Assembly (NCBI GenBank): GCA_014549065.1
Contig: JACDOX010000027.1
Coordinates: 4,756,485-4,820,484 of the forward strand
Length of the DNA stretch: 64,000 nucleotides
Origin: Cardinalis cardinalis
Taxonomy: Eukaryota; Chordata; Aves; Passeriformes; Cardinalidae
Direction: 5' to 3'
A program made the position numbers and the translations under genes. Positions 20,401-32,820 of the stretch are shown here, piece by piece. Position 1 is the stretch's first letter. Each line of letters begins with the position of its first letter. The notes under the pieces are model-generated. The model was not told the origin of the DNA, did not search any database, and was given only the letters and a program-made list of their open reading frames with translations.

Positions 20401-23400
20401 TCAATGGCAGTGTGATGTACTGATGTGCCACATCAAGTGCTAGAAATGCAGCTCTGTATTGGAGTTCCTTGGTGAGGGTGCTGCAAAGTGTTCTTAATTG
20501 AAGTACCATGGCATGCACAGANAAAAAAGTGGGGGCAAGTCACCTGTGGAGGAAAATGCAGGCTACTGGTACCTGCCTCTTGCCCCTCTGGTTCAGGAGC
20601 ACTGGCTGCATGNAGGCAGCTCAAGGTTTTGGTGGGAGTGCAGGTGAAGATGCTCCATCCCATCAAGCAAGGCAGGCCAAGACATCAGCCCACTGACCCG
20701 TTTGTGTCTCAAGGCCAAGTCAACATCCCTCTGACCCACTTTGAATTTACCACTTAATTCATCTTCTCTAGTGCTATAAATAATTCAGCCCAAGGCAGTC
20801 AATGGTGATAAATAGGACAATAAACCTGGTACTGCAGTGAAGGCTACAAAGAGAACAGCAATTTTAATTGACTGTTGCACAGCGACTGGGGAAAGCAGAG
20901 CAAACTCACTCAAAGCACACAAATGTCACCCAGCACAAGTTCTTTGATGGCTTTGAAGTTACCTAGAGTAATTCAGCCCTTGTCAAAGCACTGTGTCTAC
21001 GTAATGTTGGGGATTTGAACCAGGAGATTATTTGTGATTCCGAAGTCTTCACACAAACTAATTTAGCCTTGTGGGATCACAGTGAAGGTCAGGTTTTATT
21101 TCTGGTAGAGTCTCTCCTTGGTCTCCTGCCTTCATTCTGCCCCCATGAGAGCCTGATAAAAGCCAAAGACTGTAGGTGGGGACAGTTCTTGCTGCCAAGC
21201 CCTGTGCTTAGACCACTGCACAAGACTCTCTCGGTTAAAAGATGCCTTCTTTGTGCTGTTAGTCGGTGTCCTTACCGCCCCAGTGAGAGACAAAGGCAGG
21301 AGTGACATCAGTGGCCTCACAGGGTTAGACCAGGAGGTTGTCCTGGCAACACCAGCTGTTCAAAAGCTGTCCATGGCTGCCTGTCCTGCCCATCACTGAC
21401 TGCCACCAACACTCCTGGTCCGAGGGAAATGAACAGTTCTGTCCTTTGGGATACCCAGCAGGAGCAGCCATTAAAGCAGGGGTGAACCTCCGGAGGCTGG
21501 AAGGGGTAGCACATCCCTAGGATGTTGTGTGAACTTGCACATGTCTGAATGTGGAAAATAACCAGGCATGCAGGAAGCTGGGTCTTGGCAGCAAAGAGAG
21601 GCACANCATCCTCCCTGTGGTTCTGGGCAGATCTGGTTACAGCTTCCGGTCTCACTGGAGCGGCAGTTGCAGCATCTGAAGAACATCCCATGCACTGGGA
21701 TTTTCTGCTCCCTGATGAATTAGGCACAGAGCTTTACAGTCGCTGTNTTTTTTGACGTGTGCCTATATTTAGTTTAATTTTAATGGTCTGCAAGACTTCT
21801 CTGTAGTTAGCTAACAAGATCTGGTTCAATAGGTTACTGTGCTATATCTGTGTCCGGCNTGACTTGCAGCTATGAGAAAAACTGGGACAAGGGAGTCTTG
21901 GAGCCTGCGTTTGTACACTGCTTTTTCTGCACTGCTCCCAGAGCAGATGTGTCTCTGCTCTTTTCCCTGATCCCATCCAANCATGGAGTCCCAGGGTGAC
22001 TCATGGGAAAGGCCTGTTTAATTTTATAAGCCTGGGATTTCTGCTTAGGGTCACGGGTGGTGGGGATGTAACTGGAGAGGAGCTGAGATCCAGCAAAAAC
22101 ACTCCTTGGCTGTTAACAGCTCCAGGGAGTAATGACAGAAGAGGCTTCTCCAGCCTGCATCTCGGGCTCCCCTGGGAGCTGGGATTGCTGAGTAGGCTGA
22201 AATTCGGTCACCTTCAGCAGCGTCTTGGCNGCCTCTAAGAGAAGCATTATAGGGCATGATGTGGAAGAGGAGGGGAGGGAAAATAAGGAGATGGCACAGT
22301 CTCCAGGGCCAGCCTGATAGATGGCTTTGGGAATGCATTGCCCTATTAAGGCCAAGTGAATGAGAGAGTCGTGACTTACAAATACCCACTATATCTGGGA
22401 GGAAAAGACACAAGAGACAGTTGTGTGATCAGCCATCAGTTTCTGGACTCAAGAAGATGCTGTTTACACCACCAGCATCTAAACATGCATCTGAATCCAT
22501 AAGTCCAGCAGTAAGCATCAAAAGGGTTAACTATAATAAAACCCTAGCTTGGCACTGTATCTTTCCACTGAGTCACTGAAGGAGAGAGTTTCGCTCTGGC
22601 CCATGTGGTTTAGTTCATTTCACTTGGAGGTCTCTTTAAATTCAGGCCANCATCCTCCCAAGACAGTGTGGGTGTTTTCTTCTAGCCTTTTCAATTTGGT
22701 ATTAAAAATGCTATACCACTATACCAATGCTGATCAAAATGCTGAAGCCATTTTGATCAACTGATATTTGCTGCATTCCAAAAAAGACAGCAAGGTTGCA
22801 TCCCACCTGATCCTGGTAAAGTGAGACAGTTTAGCTTTTTTCTCCATGGTTTTAGCTGCACCCCCTTCATCATTGCTTCAGCTACACGTAGCAGTACATC
22901 AGAGGAGGGGCATAAATTCAGCAGGCAAACAGGGACAAAAGGTCATGGAAGCAGACCTTGGCAGATAAGTTGATCTGTGGAGCCTGGTCAGTACCTGGGT
23001 GGGTAATACATCGCTGCTGCTGCAGAGAGAGAGGCCACCCTCTACTGCAGCTGAAATGGAAACCCCTGCAGTGACAGGGCTTCTCCCAGGGNTGGTGGTG
23101 GGGGGAGGTAGATATGGGAGGGTCAGCTGTAGGTATTTGCAAGTGCATGGGTGGGGGAGGCAGCGCCTCTGCAATTTTTCATTCAGGTGAAGCTAATCCC
23201 TAAATGGCCTCCTGGTTTCAACTAGAGATACTAAATTCAGTATCGATCTTCAAATAATTTGCTGCCCTCAATGGAGGAGGTTAGGCCTCCAGAAAGTGGG
23301 ACCTGTTTCTCTTTGGGACAGGAAACCACAGTGTAAGAAACCAACTCCCTGAAAGAAACCTTTAGTGCAATACAACATTAGCCTGATCCTTTCTCCCTGA

Positions 23401-26400
23401 CAAAGCAAGGGTCACACTTTGTGTTTTCTGTGGGAGGTTTGCTCAACTTGGATACACCTTCAGGGGACAGCGTGTGCCCCTTTGAGGACCTTGACCTTGA
23501 ATTCCTAATAGAGCTGCTTTGGCTCTCAAAACAAGGGTTCCTTCTTTTGCCTGTGAGTGTTATGACCTTAGAGCTTCTGCATTTATGGGTTCNCAGAAAT
23601 TAAGCTGATGAGTGCTCTGTCAGCACCACTGTAGGCAAGAAGATCTGATGGGATGGTGTTGATGTAATTTGTAATCAATCACATCATTTGCAAGAGGCTG
23701 TGTAGTGTTTACATGGGTTATGGCACTAAGACATTGCTCAGAAAATCTATCCTTGGGTCTCTTTCTGGGTGTCTCCACAGCAGTGTCCATCAGGCAAGCT
23801 CATATCACCCTCCACAGATGTTTAAGGCTACAACTGAGTGATGGGTCTGGTTTGCAGGTAGCAGGATCCCAAAAATTCAGGAAATTGTCTTGAAGGCCTT
23901 GATCAATGCTGGTGGGAGTTTTTTGTCTGAAGGTAGTGGAGACTGGAGAACAGAGCAAATGCCATCAGGCAGCCAGGTTTGGAGGGGAAAGGATTCAGGG
24001 CAATGAAAGACACTCCTGGCTTAGAATGCACTGACCCTGCAAAGCAGTCCATCAGGTCCTGCAGGGCCATAGCAAGGCACACTCTGCACCAACATCCTTC
24101 TCCAGGAGACCCTGACAGCAGAAGCAGTTCAAGCTCTTGCCCCTAAGTGTTAAACTAGACAATTACTCCATGCAGCCCAAATCAAAGAGAGCTTTATAAC
24201 GTGAAGGATTCTTGGGAAGACCCTAGGAGGGCNGTGGCTTCCTCCTCCTTTTCCTCTGCTGACACTTTCCAGTGCAGCAAGCGTTCATGCTAGAGCTGCC
24301 ACGTGCCAGCTTCCTCCTTCCTTCCCCCATCACACTGCAGTTGTGTCCAACATTGTACCTTCCCATAATAGCAGCTATAACCAGCCCTGCAAATCAGNTC
24401 TGTAATTATGGGGCCCAGTAACAGGATGATTGTACTGGTCAGCAGCCACTTTGAGGGAAGCATGCAGATACACCAAGGGGCCCCCTTAGGTGCTGAATAC
24501 AGTTTGTACCAAAACCCAGACTGTCCTAACAGTTTGTCTTAGTGCTGATTTGTGCTTTTGTTGCCTCCAAATGTAGGAGAGCATCATCTCCCTCTGCCCC
24601 ATTCTCCTCTGTAAAAGTTCTCAAAGTGCAATTGCAGCAACAACTGCACAGTGAGTCTTTGCAAAAAAGANTGGAAAATAAAACGGCAGGCAAGGCTTCA
24701 GTTTCCCTCTCTGTCCTCTATGACAGACATTTGCAAAAGGGCCCTGATAAGGGCCCAGGTCTGCTGCAGAGTATTGGTGTCGTGCCTGAGGTCCCAAACT
24801 TCGTGGTTTTAGCCTTTTAGTCATCAATAAACAGAGAGATTACACTCTCCTTCTGGATGTGCTCCCTCCTCTGCAGTGAAATTGTTTGTTGCCATGGATA
24901 TCGCTTTGTCTTGAGAGACACTTAACCAAAATGAATTTTAACAGATGTTTCTGGATCAATATTTCCATAGGAGCAAATGNACAACTTGAGGCTTCCTCAT
25001 ATTATTTTACTCATCCCTAATGCAAGAAATACCCCTTAATTGTAAGGAAAGACAAATAAATTCTGTAAATTATTTTACCCAAACCCAGAAAGGTAAAGGA
25101 ACTTCTCTGATCTCAGCAGCCAGAAAGATCAGGTAGAAGTTTCTCTATTGTTTCTTCTTGACAATTTGAAACTATTTTTTCTTGCCAGTCCTAATCTTTT
25201 ATTTTTTTTCAGAAGTGCCTTTCAGTCTGGGGTTTCCAAGATGTGTCATATTGCAGCTCATAAATGGACTTGTGTTCTGAGTGAACAATAGTTGTTACTG
25301 TTTAATGCAGAGATTTGATAAAATTTGCTAATGACTGCTGCAGAAAATGGGCAGATCAAGTGAAGAGAAGTTTTTGGTTTCTACCCAGGAGCAAAACTCC
25401 CACTCCCTGACTTATGAATTTCATTAGGTGGAACTAATTAAAGGGATGTTTCTTATTACCAAGATAAGAAGCAGTCCAAGAGGAGTCCAGGGAGGTTTGT
25501 ACTCCACAGCCCAACTGCTCCGCTTTTAAATCCTGCGAAAGCGTTGNGTCCTATTTAATTTGACATTCCTTGTGTTTGTTTCTCTTCGTGACTCATAGCA
25601 CAACACTGGCAGCAGGCCTAGGAAGTAGGTTTTGGGATCTGGCGTGGAGACACTGGTAGATTGTATTCCAAGTGTTGTGCTTGCATTGCTCCACCAGCCA
25701 TGAGAGCATCCAGCAAACTGTGTTCATGCTGCCCAGCAAGCTGGTGGCTGCAAAAATCAGATTCACAGCTGCAGTGGCGGGTCAAGGAAGGCTTGACTTA
25801 GCATTTAATTTGCCACATCTATTAGCCTAGCTTGTTTNATGTGAAGCAATTTTAGTCTGTGAATAAAAAAAGCTCTGCAAAAAATGCAATCCTTCTAGCT
25901 GTTACCCTCTGGTTTTAAGCTACAGGTTGATCCCTTCTAGTCTCTTGCCTGTTCCCTGACAGCACTACAATCACCAGATCTGCAGAAAAACAGGGTGCTC
26001 AAGTAGTTGTTGATAAAAATTGCACAAAGGTTCAGATTTCACATACTGATGAGAAGTAAACATATTGATTTTCACATTGATGGGGACTTGATGGTNAGGG
26101 GGGGTTATGGCAGTGGCAGCAGCTCTGCCTCAGCTCTTCAGTTCTCATTCTCTCTGGTATAGCCNCAGACCTCAGATCTCTGCTCCCTCTGGCTTAAACT
26201 AATTAAAAGGCAAGGGCATCATGCTGCTCTTGTGGACTCTGAAATCAGTGAAAGCGCTAGGAATATGTTTTGAAGAAGACTGAGTAGCTTATCTAGCATT
26301 GCTCTGCCTTTGGTCTTCTGCAGAATAAAAACTCACAGCAAAGCAAATAAAGTGCTAGAGAGGGTGTTTGAGCTTTGCACAGATATTTCACCACCAATAA

Positions 26401-27531
26401 AGCCAGCAAAGCACAAACTACAGCTGAATGGTAGGCTAAGTCAAACCANGATTCCTTAATACAGCCACTCTCTGTGGGAGGACCAGAGTCAGGATTAAGG
26501 TTGTCTGTCTTTCTTTGTAGATTTCTTCTGAAAGAAGACAGATGACTTCTTGCAGCTTGGTGACAGTCTAAGAGTAAGATCTGGGGAATGCACCGTNAGA
26601 AGCAATCATTTGTAAGCAGAAGAAATGAAAGCATCATTCAAAGATATTTGCCTGTGGTGCCTATCAGTTGTGGTAGCGGCTCCTTGTGCCACTGAAAATG
26701 CTGTGTGCATGCTTGTGCATGTTCTGCTGGACACAGAGCTGAGACCCTAATTGAATTAAATTTAGTTTAGTTTTCNATGGGGGATTTAGTTTAGTATTTA
26801 TGGGGAATTGACAAAGTGGCTGGTCAAGGACAAGATGGAACCTTCATGCCGCCTTATGAAAAACTGAACAGTGACATTAATTTTGAGTGATTCTGGATTG
26901 ATCTTTTTAAATATTAACCAGAATTCAGCTAAGCAAAGAAGCAAAACAAAAACTATTCCCTACTGCCTTCCTTGGGACTTTAAGAAAATAGTTTTTCAAA
27001 AGCTGTCCTGGCCTTCAGAATGACCATCGTAAGATCATCAGGAACAGTACAAATCCATCTTNTCTTCTACTGTGCAGCTTCCAGGGCCATGAAACAGGAG
27101 TGTGCTTGGGAATCCAAGGCTGCATATACTGATTTTCTCAGGCGTTCCTGGAATGCTTATTTGCATTTTATTTTGTTCTCAGGCACTTAGGGAAAAAATT
27201 CAGAGAACAATAAATTCTCCCTGAAATGAAATATCTTGTTTTCTTTTTTACATGCTGTAGCTGTAGAAGAGCAGAGTGTTATTTGCTATTTTGAACTCAC
27301 ACCAGGNCTTCTGTACTCTTCCACAATTACAGAACTCCTTTATTTAGAGTTACGTAGTGAAACATCTCTGAGGCTGCACACATACTGGGATACACGAACA
27401 AAAGTTAAATTAATCAAACCATTAATGCATTATTTAGGTTTTGGGGTTTTTATGGTTATTGTTGCATCTTGGAAACAAAGAAGAATGCCAGCACCATACC
27501 ATCAGCCAGCTGGAGATGGGCCAGCACCTGG

Positions 27532-27533
<2 letters not shown>
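17415..27533. other. Intergenic, no gene recognised
   Basis: About 10 kb without any supported gene. Open frames up to 136 codons occur (for example 21317-21727 on the minus strand) but have no domain, splice or codon pattern that I recognise, and many are held open by N codons. I saw no tRNA, long tandem array or clear transposon here. Confidence 0.5.

Positions 27534-27568
<35 letters not shown>
27534..27568. repeat. (CA)n microsatellite
   Basis: About 17 consecutive CA units, ending in CACTCACA. It is a pure dinucleotide run and probably polymorphic in length. It produces artificial HTHTHT and VCVCVC open frames on the two strands. Confidence 0.97.
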
Positions 27569-27572
<4 letters not shown>

Positions 27573-30500
27573 TTGTCTCCTTCTTCTTTTAAATTCTTGC
27601 AAAAGGTTTTTTTCAAGGCTCCCTAAACAGCTGCCTGTCTTCCCTTTTGGAGAGAGGAAATGGAGAAAAGGAGCCGTGGCTGAGGCTGCCAGAAGCGGTT
27701 GCAGACCAGCCACAGTGGTGATGCAAGAAAACAAGAGCCAGGAATGCCTTCTTCTGGTGTCAGAGTGACAGATCCTTCTTATCCAGGGGAGAGAGGATGG
27801 AAAACAACANATCATTGGAGACTTCCTCTAAGTTTGTGTTTTGATATATATTACATGTTTCAATGATAAGTGTGGTGAAAGGGCAATCTTCTTGTAACTC
27901 TTTGGGTTGTAGGGCAGGTTGAGCTCTGTAGATGTTGTTACTTCGATTTTCATGCAGTCCAAATCAGTTTAGCCCTGGTAAAATATTGTTTTGTCCATGA
28001 AAAGGGATCTCAGTCTCCAGCCTGGGCTGTCAGCTCTTCATTATGCACTCCTTCTCTGCAATAAATGTTCTTCTCCAATGCTGTAATTTTCTATGAGAGC
28101 AAGCATTAGATAGAAGTCTGATTTATCAATTATCCTGATAAAAATGATGTGGCTTCCCATGGTAAATTGATATTATTTTTAGAATGACATTTTGCTACTC
28201 ACTGAAATAATAAACACATTACAACAATGAAGTCTTTTTTTTTTCACTTTGTGCACATGAAATCAATGAGTTATTCAAGTGAGTGAAATTACTTATCTTC
28301 CTTCTTAGTCTTCCCTCCTCAAGCACTGCTTCTCCCTCAGGGAAAGGTGGTGTGTCAGCAGGATGCACATTAAAAATGTAAGTGCACTTTCTTCCTGAAA
28401 TCTTGCAAAATGCCAGAAATATCCAAATGGAATAACCTGACTGTGGGGTTAACAACTGCAACCNGTCAAAACATCAACCTAAATCCAGCATTGGCCACTT
28501 GACTATGAGAAACATATCCTGATAATAACTTCTGCTTCCCTGCTGAATAGTGTGTTTTTAGAAGTGTGTCTGTGAGACCATCTAATGCCCCATGCATCAT
28601 TTCCCCCACCTCAGCTCTGGATGGCTACATGGGAGGAACAATAATTAGAATTTCCTCAGCTAGAAGACCCATCCATCTGCAGTCTTGCTGCTCCATCTTA
28701 AATAATGCACACATCCTTATGTGTGTGTAATTTCTGCATGAGAACAGGATCTATAATAGCTAAGCAGTAAGCTCATAAGAGGCTCTGCCTCACCTGAAGG
28801 TATAATCCTTTATTTGTAACATCCCAACTAGTTGCCACTGGAAAGGATTANGACTCCAAGGGAGAAATGGACAGAACCTGTGGAACCTAAGAGGTTAAGA
28901 GGTGGATTTTTTCCCACACATTAAAATGTCTCTGGACATTTACTTAAAAACAAAGGAGGCACTTGGATGTGCCTTGCCTGAGAAGTGCTCCTGAGTAAAT
29001 TTGCTCCTGGTATGACTTGCTCATGTCTGCCTGTGTTTTACTTTACGGCTGCAGAGAAATGGATAAACTATACAAATTGTGATACAAGGGGAAATCTTAA
29101 ATAACAAAAAGTACCTGTGCTTTAATCCTGTGGAAGTAACAATGGTGAATGTTATCTGACATGATTTTACCAGTATAACAAAANGGGAGTGTTTCCACTA
29201 TAACCAAAATGGATGAAACAGCAAAGACTCGAGATCTGACCTGAATTTAGCACTAGGCAGTGATGCCTGTCCCCTGCTGAGCCCTGCTGAGAGGCCCAGG
29301 CTTGCTCAAGGAGGGGCTGAGGTGTGCCCAGTGGCACTGAAGCCACCACCTGTCTCCCCACCCAGCTCTTGTGTGNGGTGCAAACCTGCAGACCCAGCCC
29401 TGCAGGACTGTACTGGCAATTCCTGATTGCCCCAGGGACAACTGAATACCTTCTAGTTTTTCAGAAAAGTGTAGCCTGCTCCAGTGGCCTGGCCTCACTC
29501 ACATCTCCANTTATAAGTACAGGCTTGTTTGTACTCATGGCCTGACTCTGTCCTTGCAGTGTGTGCCTGAAGGGTTGGGGTAGAAATAGGATAGGGGGAG
29601 ATTNCTTGCTAGGACAGGCACCAAAAATAAAAGGCATCTGAGCAACAAGTGGAANCACACAGATGCAGCCTGTGGTTGGCACTTTTATGTGATCTCTTCC
29701 TCTTCAGAACAGTTGTGGGAGGCTGTTAATATCTAGCCTGTGCAATTGTAACTGTGGAAATGAGGGGTCCCTGTCCCTGTGCTTGGCCCCTGTGGTAAGC
29801 ACAGGATGCTGGTGTTCTTATGGATGGATTTGCTGCTGGGCTCTGCCTTCCAGCAGCTTAGAGGAGGGAAAAGAGAAGCTTGATGTTTTGAGGTTGGCGC
29901 TGCCTGTGTGGCACAAGTGAAAGCACTATATAAGGGCAGGAGACCTTGTCTTAATTTGGAATTGCAATACAAGGCTATTCTGCCTCTCTCCATCTTTGCT
30001 TCATCATGGCTTGCACAGAAATCCCAGTGTGCCCATGGCAATGAGTGGCTGAGACATGACCTGTTCTAAAAAGTGCAGTGAAACATCATCACAAGGCCTG
30101 AATTGCCCCAAAATACTCAAGACTGGACAAGTTTCTGCCCAGAGCTCCTNCCATGTGGCTGTACAAAGGGCACACAAAAATTTGCACGTGCCTCTCTCAT
30201 TGGGAATGCAACTTGTTGCTGTGAACAGCGCTGCCAGATTAGGGGTGAAATGTAGCCTCTGCTGCTTTTCATGGCATGGGGTTTCACTTACAGCGCTGGG
30301 ACCTGGATGGCCTGGGCATACCAGGAATGTGCTGCACCATGTATGCCATGGGGCAGGCCATCAAGCAAATCAGGCCCTTCCCTCCAAATGTCAAAGCCCA
30401 AATTCTGCCTGGACCTGCTTCATGCTTGTGAAATTAATTTCACCAATCCAAGCTGACTCCAGATTAGTTTCTGGTTACNGAGTCCAGGGAGAAGCCAATC

Positions 30501-30689
30501 AAGCCAGAAGGGTAACCCAGCCCTCTGCCTGCTAACTCTGAGCCTGGAAGATGATACTACCAAGTGGTGGCTATTTACAGGAGGCTATGACTTTGTACAA
30601 CACCTGTAAAGTCCCCTGAAGCTTGGGAGTGAGGACAGGGAGATTTTGCTCCATGAGTAACTCCGCAGCTCAGCAGAACAGGCCAGGCA

Positions 30690-30935
30690 GTAAAATAATG
30701 ATAAATGAAAAATTACAGGGTGAATTTGGCCTCATAATCACACACAGATAATTTGGTGCTTAAACAGAGTCAGCTGAATATAAACAAGTCTACAATGTGC
30801 CTCATTAATTGGAGCTATTTTTCTAGCAAGCGCCATGGAAATATGAAGTGGCTTCACTCTGCAATTTGCAATAGAGTTTGCTATTAAACGCGTTCGGTTT
30901 AATTGTGGCAATGTGTCTCCTTTTGGAAGCTTTCA
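30690..30935. promoter_or_regulatory. Candidate conserved noncoding element (distal enhancer?)
   Basis: A low-repeat AT-rich block with closely spaced transcription-factor-like motifs: ATATAAACAAG (forkhead core), CATTAATTGG (homeodomain), CTATTTTTCTAG (MEF2-like), TTTGCAATAG, and an isolated AAACGCGTTCGG with three CpGs in otherwise CpG-poor sequence. This texture is typical of vertebrate noncoding elements near developmental genes. Conservation itself cannot be seen from one sequence, so the call is an inference. Confidence 0.3.
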
Positions 30936-32529
30936 CAGCCATCATGTAAAAATAGCAGAAGATGGCAGAAGCCAGTTCCCTGGCACAGATGTCCTGCTCC
31001 ATTTGCTCTGTGCTCTCAGAGCAGACAGGTGTGCTGGCTGAACCTGAGCTGCAAAGCACAGCAATGCTGATGGCAGTGAGAGGCATTTGGGGACAAGTGG
31101 CTTTCCTCTACTAGTGGCACCACACAGGGTGGGATGTCACAGGTTTGGCTGTCCAAACAGCCTGACCTTCATCCAGCTTTGGCTTTCTATCCATGATCGC
31201 AGTGACAGACCCGTACATCTTCACACAGATATAGCACATAGTGTGGATCAGATCTGACTGTTTCATGCTCTGATCCCATGACCTGCCAAAGATGAGATCA
31301 TTCCGGGCTGCCATATATCAAACTCTCACATCAGCCTCTTGTTGACTTTGGCCATATGTTGTCAGAGCAATGAACCAAGAACATTTCTAACCTTGACATG
31401 CCAGGGCTTAAGATACCAATGTAAAACATTTTTCCCTAATTGGGGTTATAAAGCCTTCTCTTTAAATGTGTGGTTTATTTTAATCTGTGTGCTTTAGGTT
31501 GAACAGAAACCTGTAAGNGAAGGCCAAAGCTGATTAGGAACCAGGTGAGCGTGCCAAGCCCAGAGCTCTTTGTTTCAATGGCAGAATACAGCCACTGCAT
31601 CCACAGCCATAAAAGTCCATTGCCTGCCACAAGTAAAACTGACTATTTGACTGGTTTCATTTGTCAATCACACTGCANAGATCTGAGCTTTCAGCAGTCT
31701 GAATATGACCAAAAAGGGATCNTCCAACCTGTTCAAAGATTGCTGCTGCTAAGTGACACGTGGCCAAAAAGAATTAATGGTAACATGGTCTTGGGAGAAA
31801 GAAAATAGTTGTCAAATATTTACCCAGCCCCTCTTTCATCCTTGCAGCCACTGCTAGTGGTGCACAATTACTGCGCCGTGCCTGATGCAGCTTCTGGTTA
31901 TTATGGAGCCTGTGACAGATGATGAAGCTGTGGCTTTACTGGCTGCCATGAGGAGCACAGGTCTCATTCACAGGGGCAGCAGCAGNGCAGAGCTATCTGA
32001 AGCAGAAGGAGCCCAGAAGCCTTATCTTACAAGCAGAGTTTAGTGGTGACCCACGAACTCTACGTGCAGCAGGGATCTTCCCCAGCCCATTGTCTGGTTT
32101 TGCCCCAGGGGGACAGACTTGTCTCTTCACCAAGACCTTCTGACTCCTGCCTCTGCACATGTGAGCAGCCCTACTTGGAGAATGTCAGAGCAATTTCACA
32201 GTGCCCGTTTTCCAGGGGCACGTACTGCGATGACACGTGTCACCCAGTGTCATCTGCAGCTGAAAAAATATAGCATTCAGGAGTAAACACTTGGCAGAAA
32301 CAACAGCACAGGCTCAAATTTAGACAGCANTAATTTATGCTGTGCAGACCCTGGCTCGCTGGAAGGGGGCACGCTCTCTGGAAGGCAGGCAGGAAAACGT
32401 GTTGCTAATTTTACTAGACAACTTCTGCCCTCCCCTCCTTTTCCTTTTGTAGTTGCCAGCCTTCCTGGTTATTCTTAAAATAGAAACATCTGANGCCTTG
32501 TTTAACTTATTCTGGGGCCTGCAGGGAGG

Positions 32530-32820
32530 AGGAGGAGGGGATAAAACCCCTCTCAGCACTGCGTCCGTCAGACTCGTCTCTGCTGGGAATTGCATCCCGG
32601 TTTGCCACCTGCTGCCAGTTTCACACTTTCTCCCGCTCTCCTTTTCCTGCCCCAACTTCGTGATGGCTTGGGGGCTCCCCACCATCATCCCACATCACTC
32701 TGTGACTCCTCGTGTGTGCCAGCGTGCTGTGCAGGCGTGATGCAGGCGACAACTGGCACATAACGGGGCACTGGTCTGTGCCATGCAGGCGGGGCACCTA
32801 CTCCTGCGGTGGGGAGAGAA
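32530..32820 (+). promoter_or_regulatory. Small CpG-rich patch with TATA-like motif, candidate promoter
   Basis: I count about 13 CpGs between 32570 and 32815, far denser than the flanks. Just upstream is GGGGATAAAACCCC (32537-32550), a TATA-like box inside a short palindrome; a start site about 30 bases downstream would fall at the first CpGs (GCGTCCGTC). No recognisable protein follows, so a noncoding transcript or an enhancer are alternatives. Orientation is assumed from the TATA-like motif. Confidence 0.3.

Noticed and set aside
21317..21727. 136-codon minus-strand frame and overlapping frames on the other strand
   Set aside because: Overlapping open frames on both strands point to base composition rather than coding; nothing recognised.
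27434..27815. Frames with HTHTHT or VCVCVC runs
   Set aside because: They are translations of the CA microsatellite.
30056..30535. 159-codon plus-strand frame
   Set aside because: Two N codons, no recognised motif, no splice or promoter context beyond the weak TATA at 29920.
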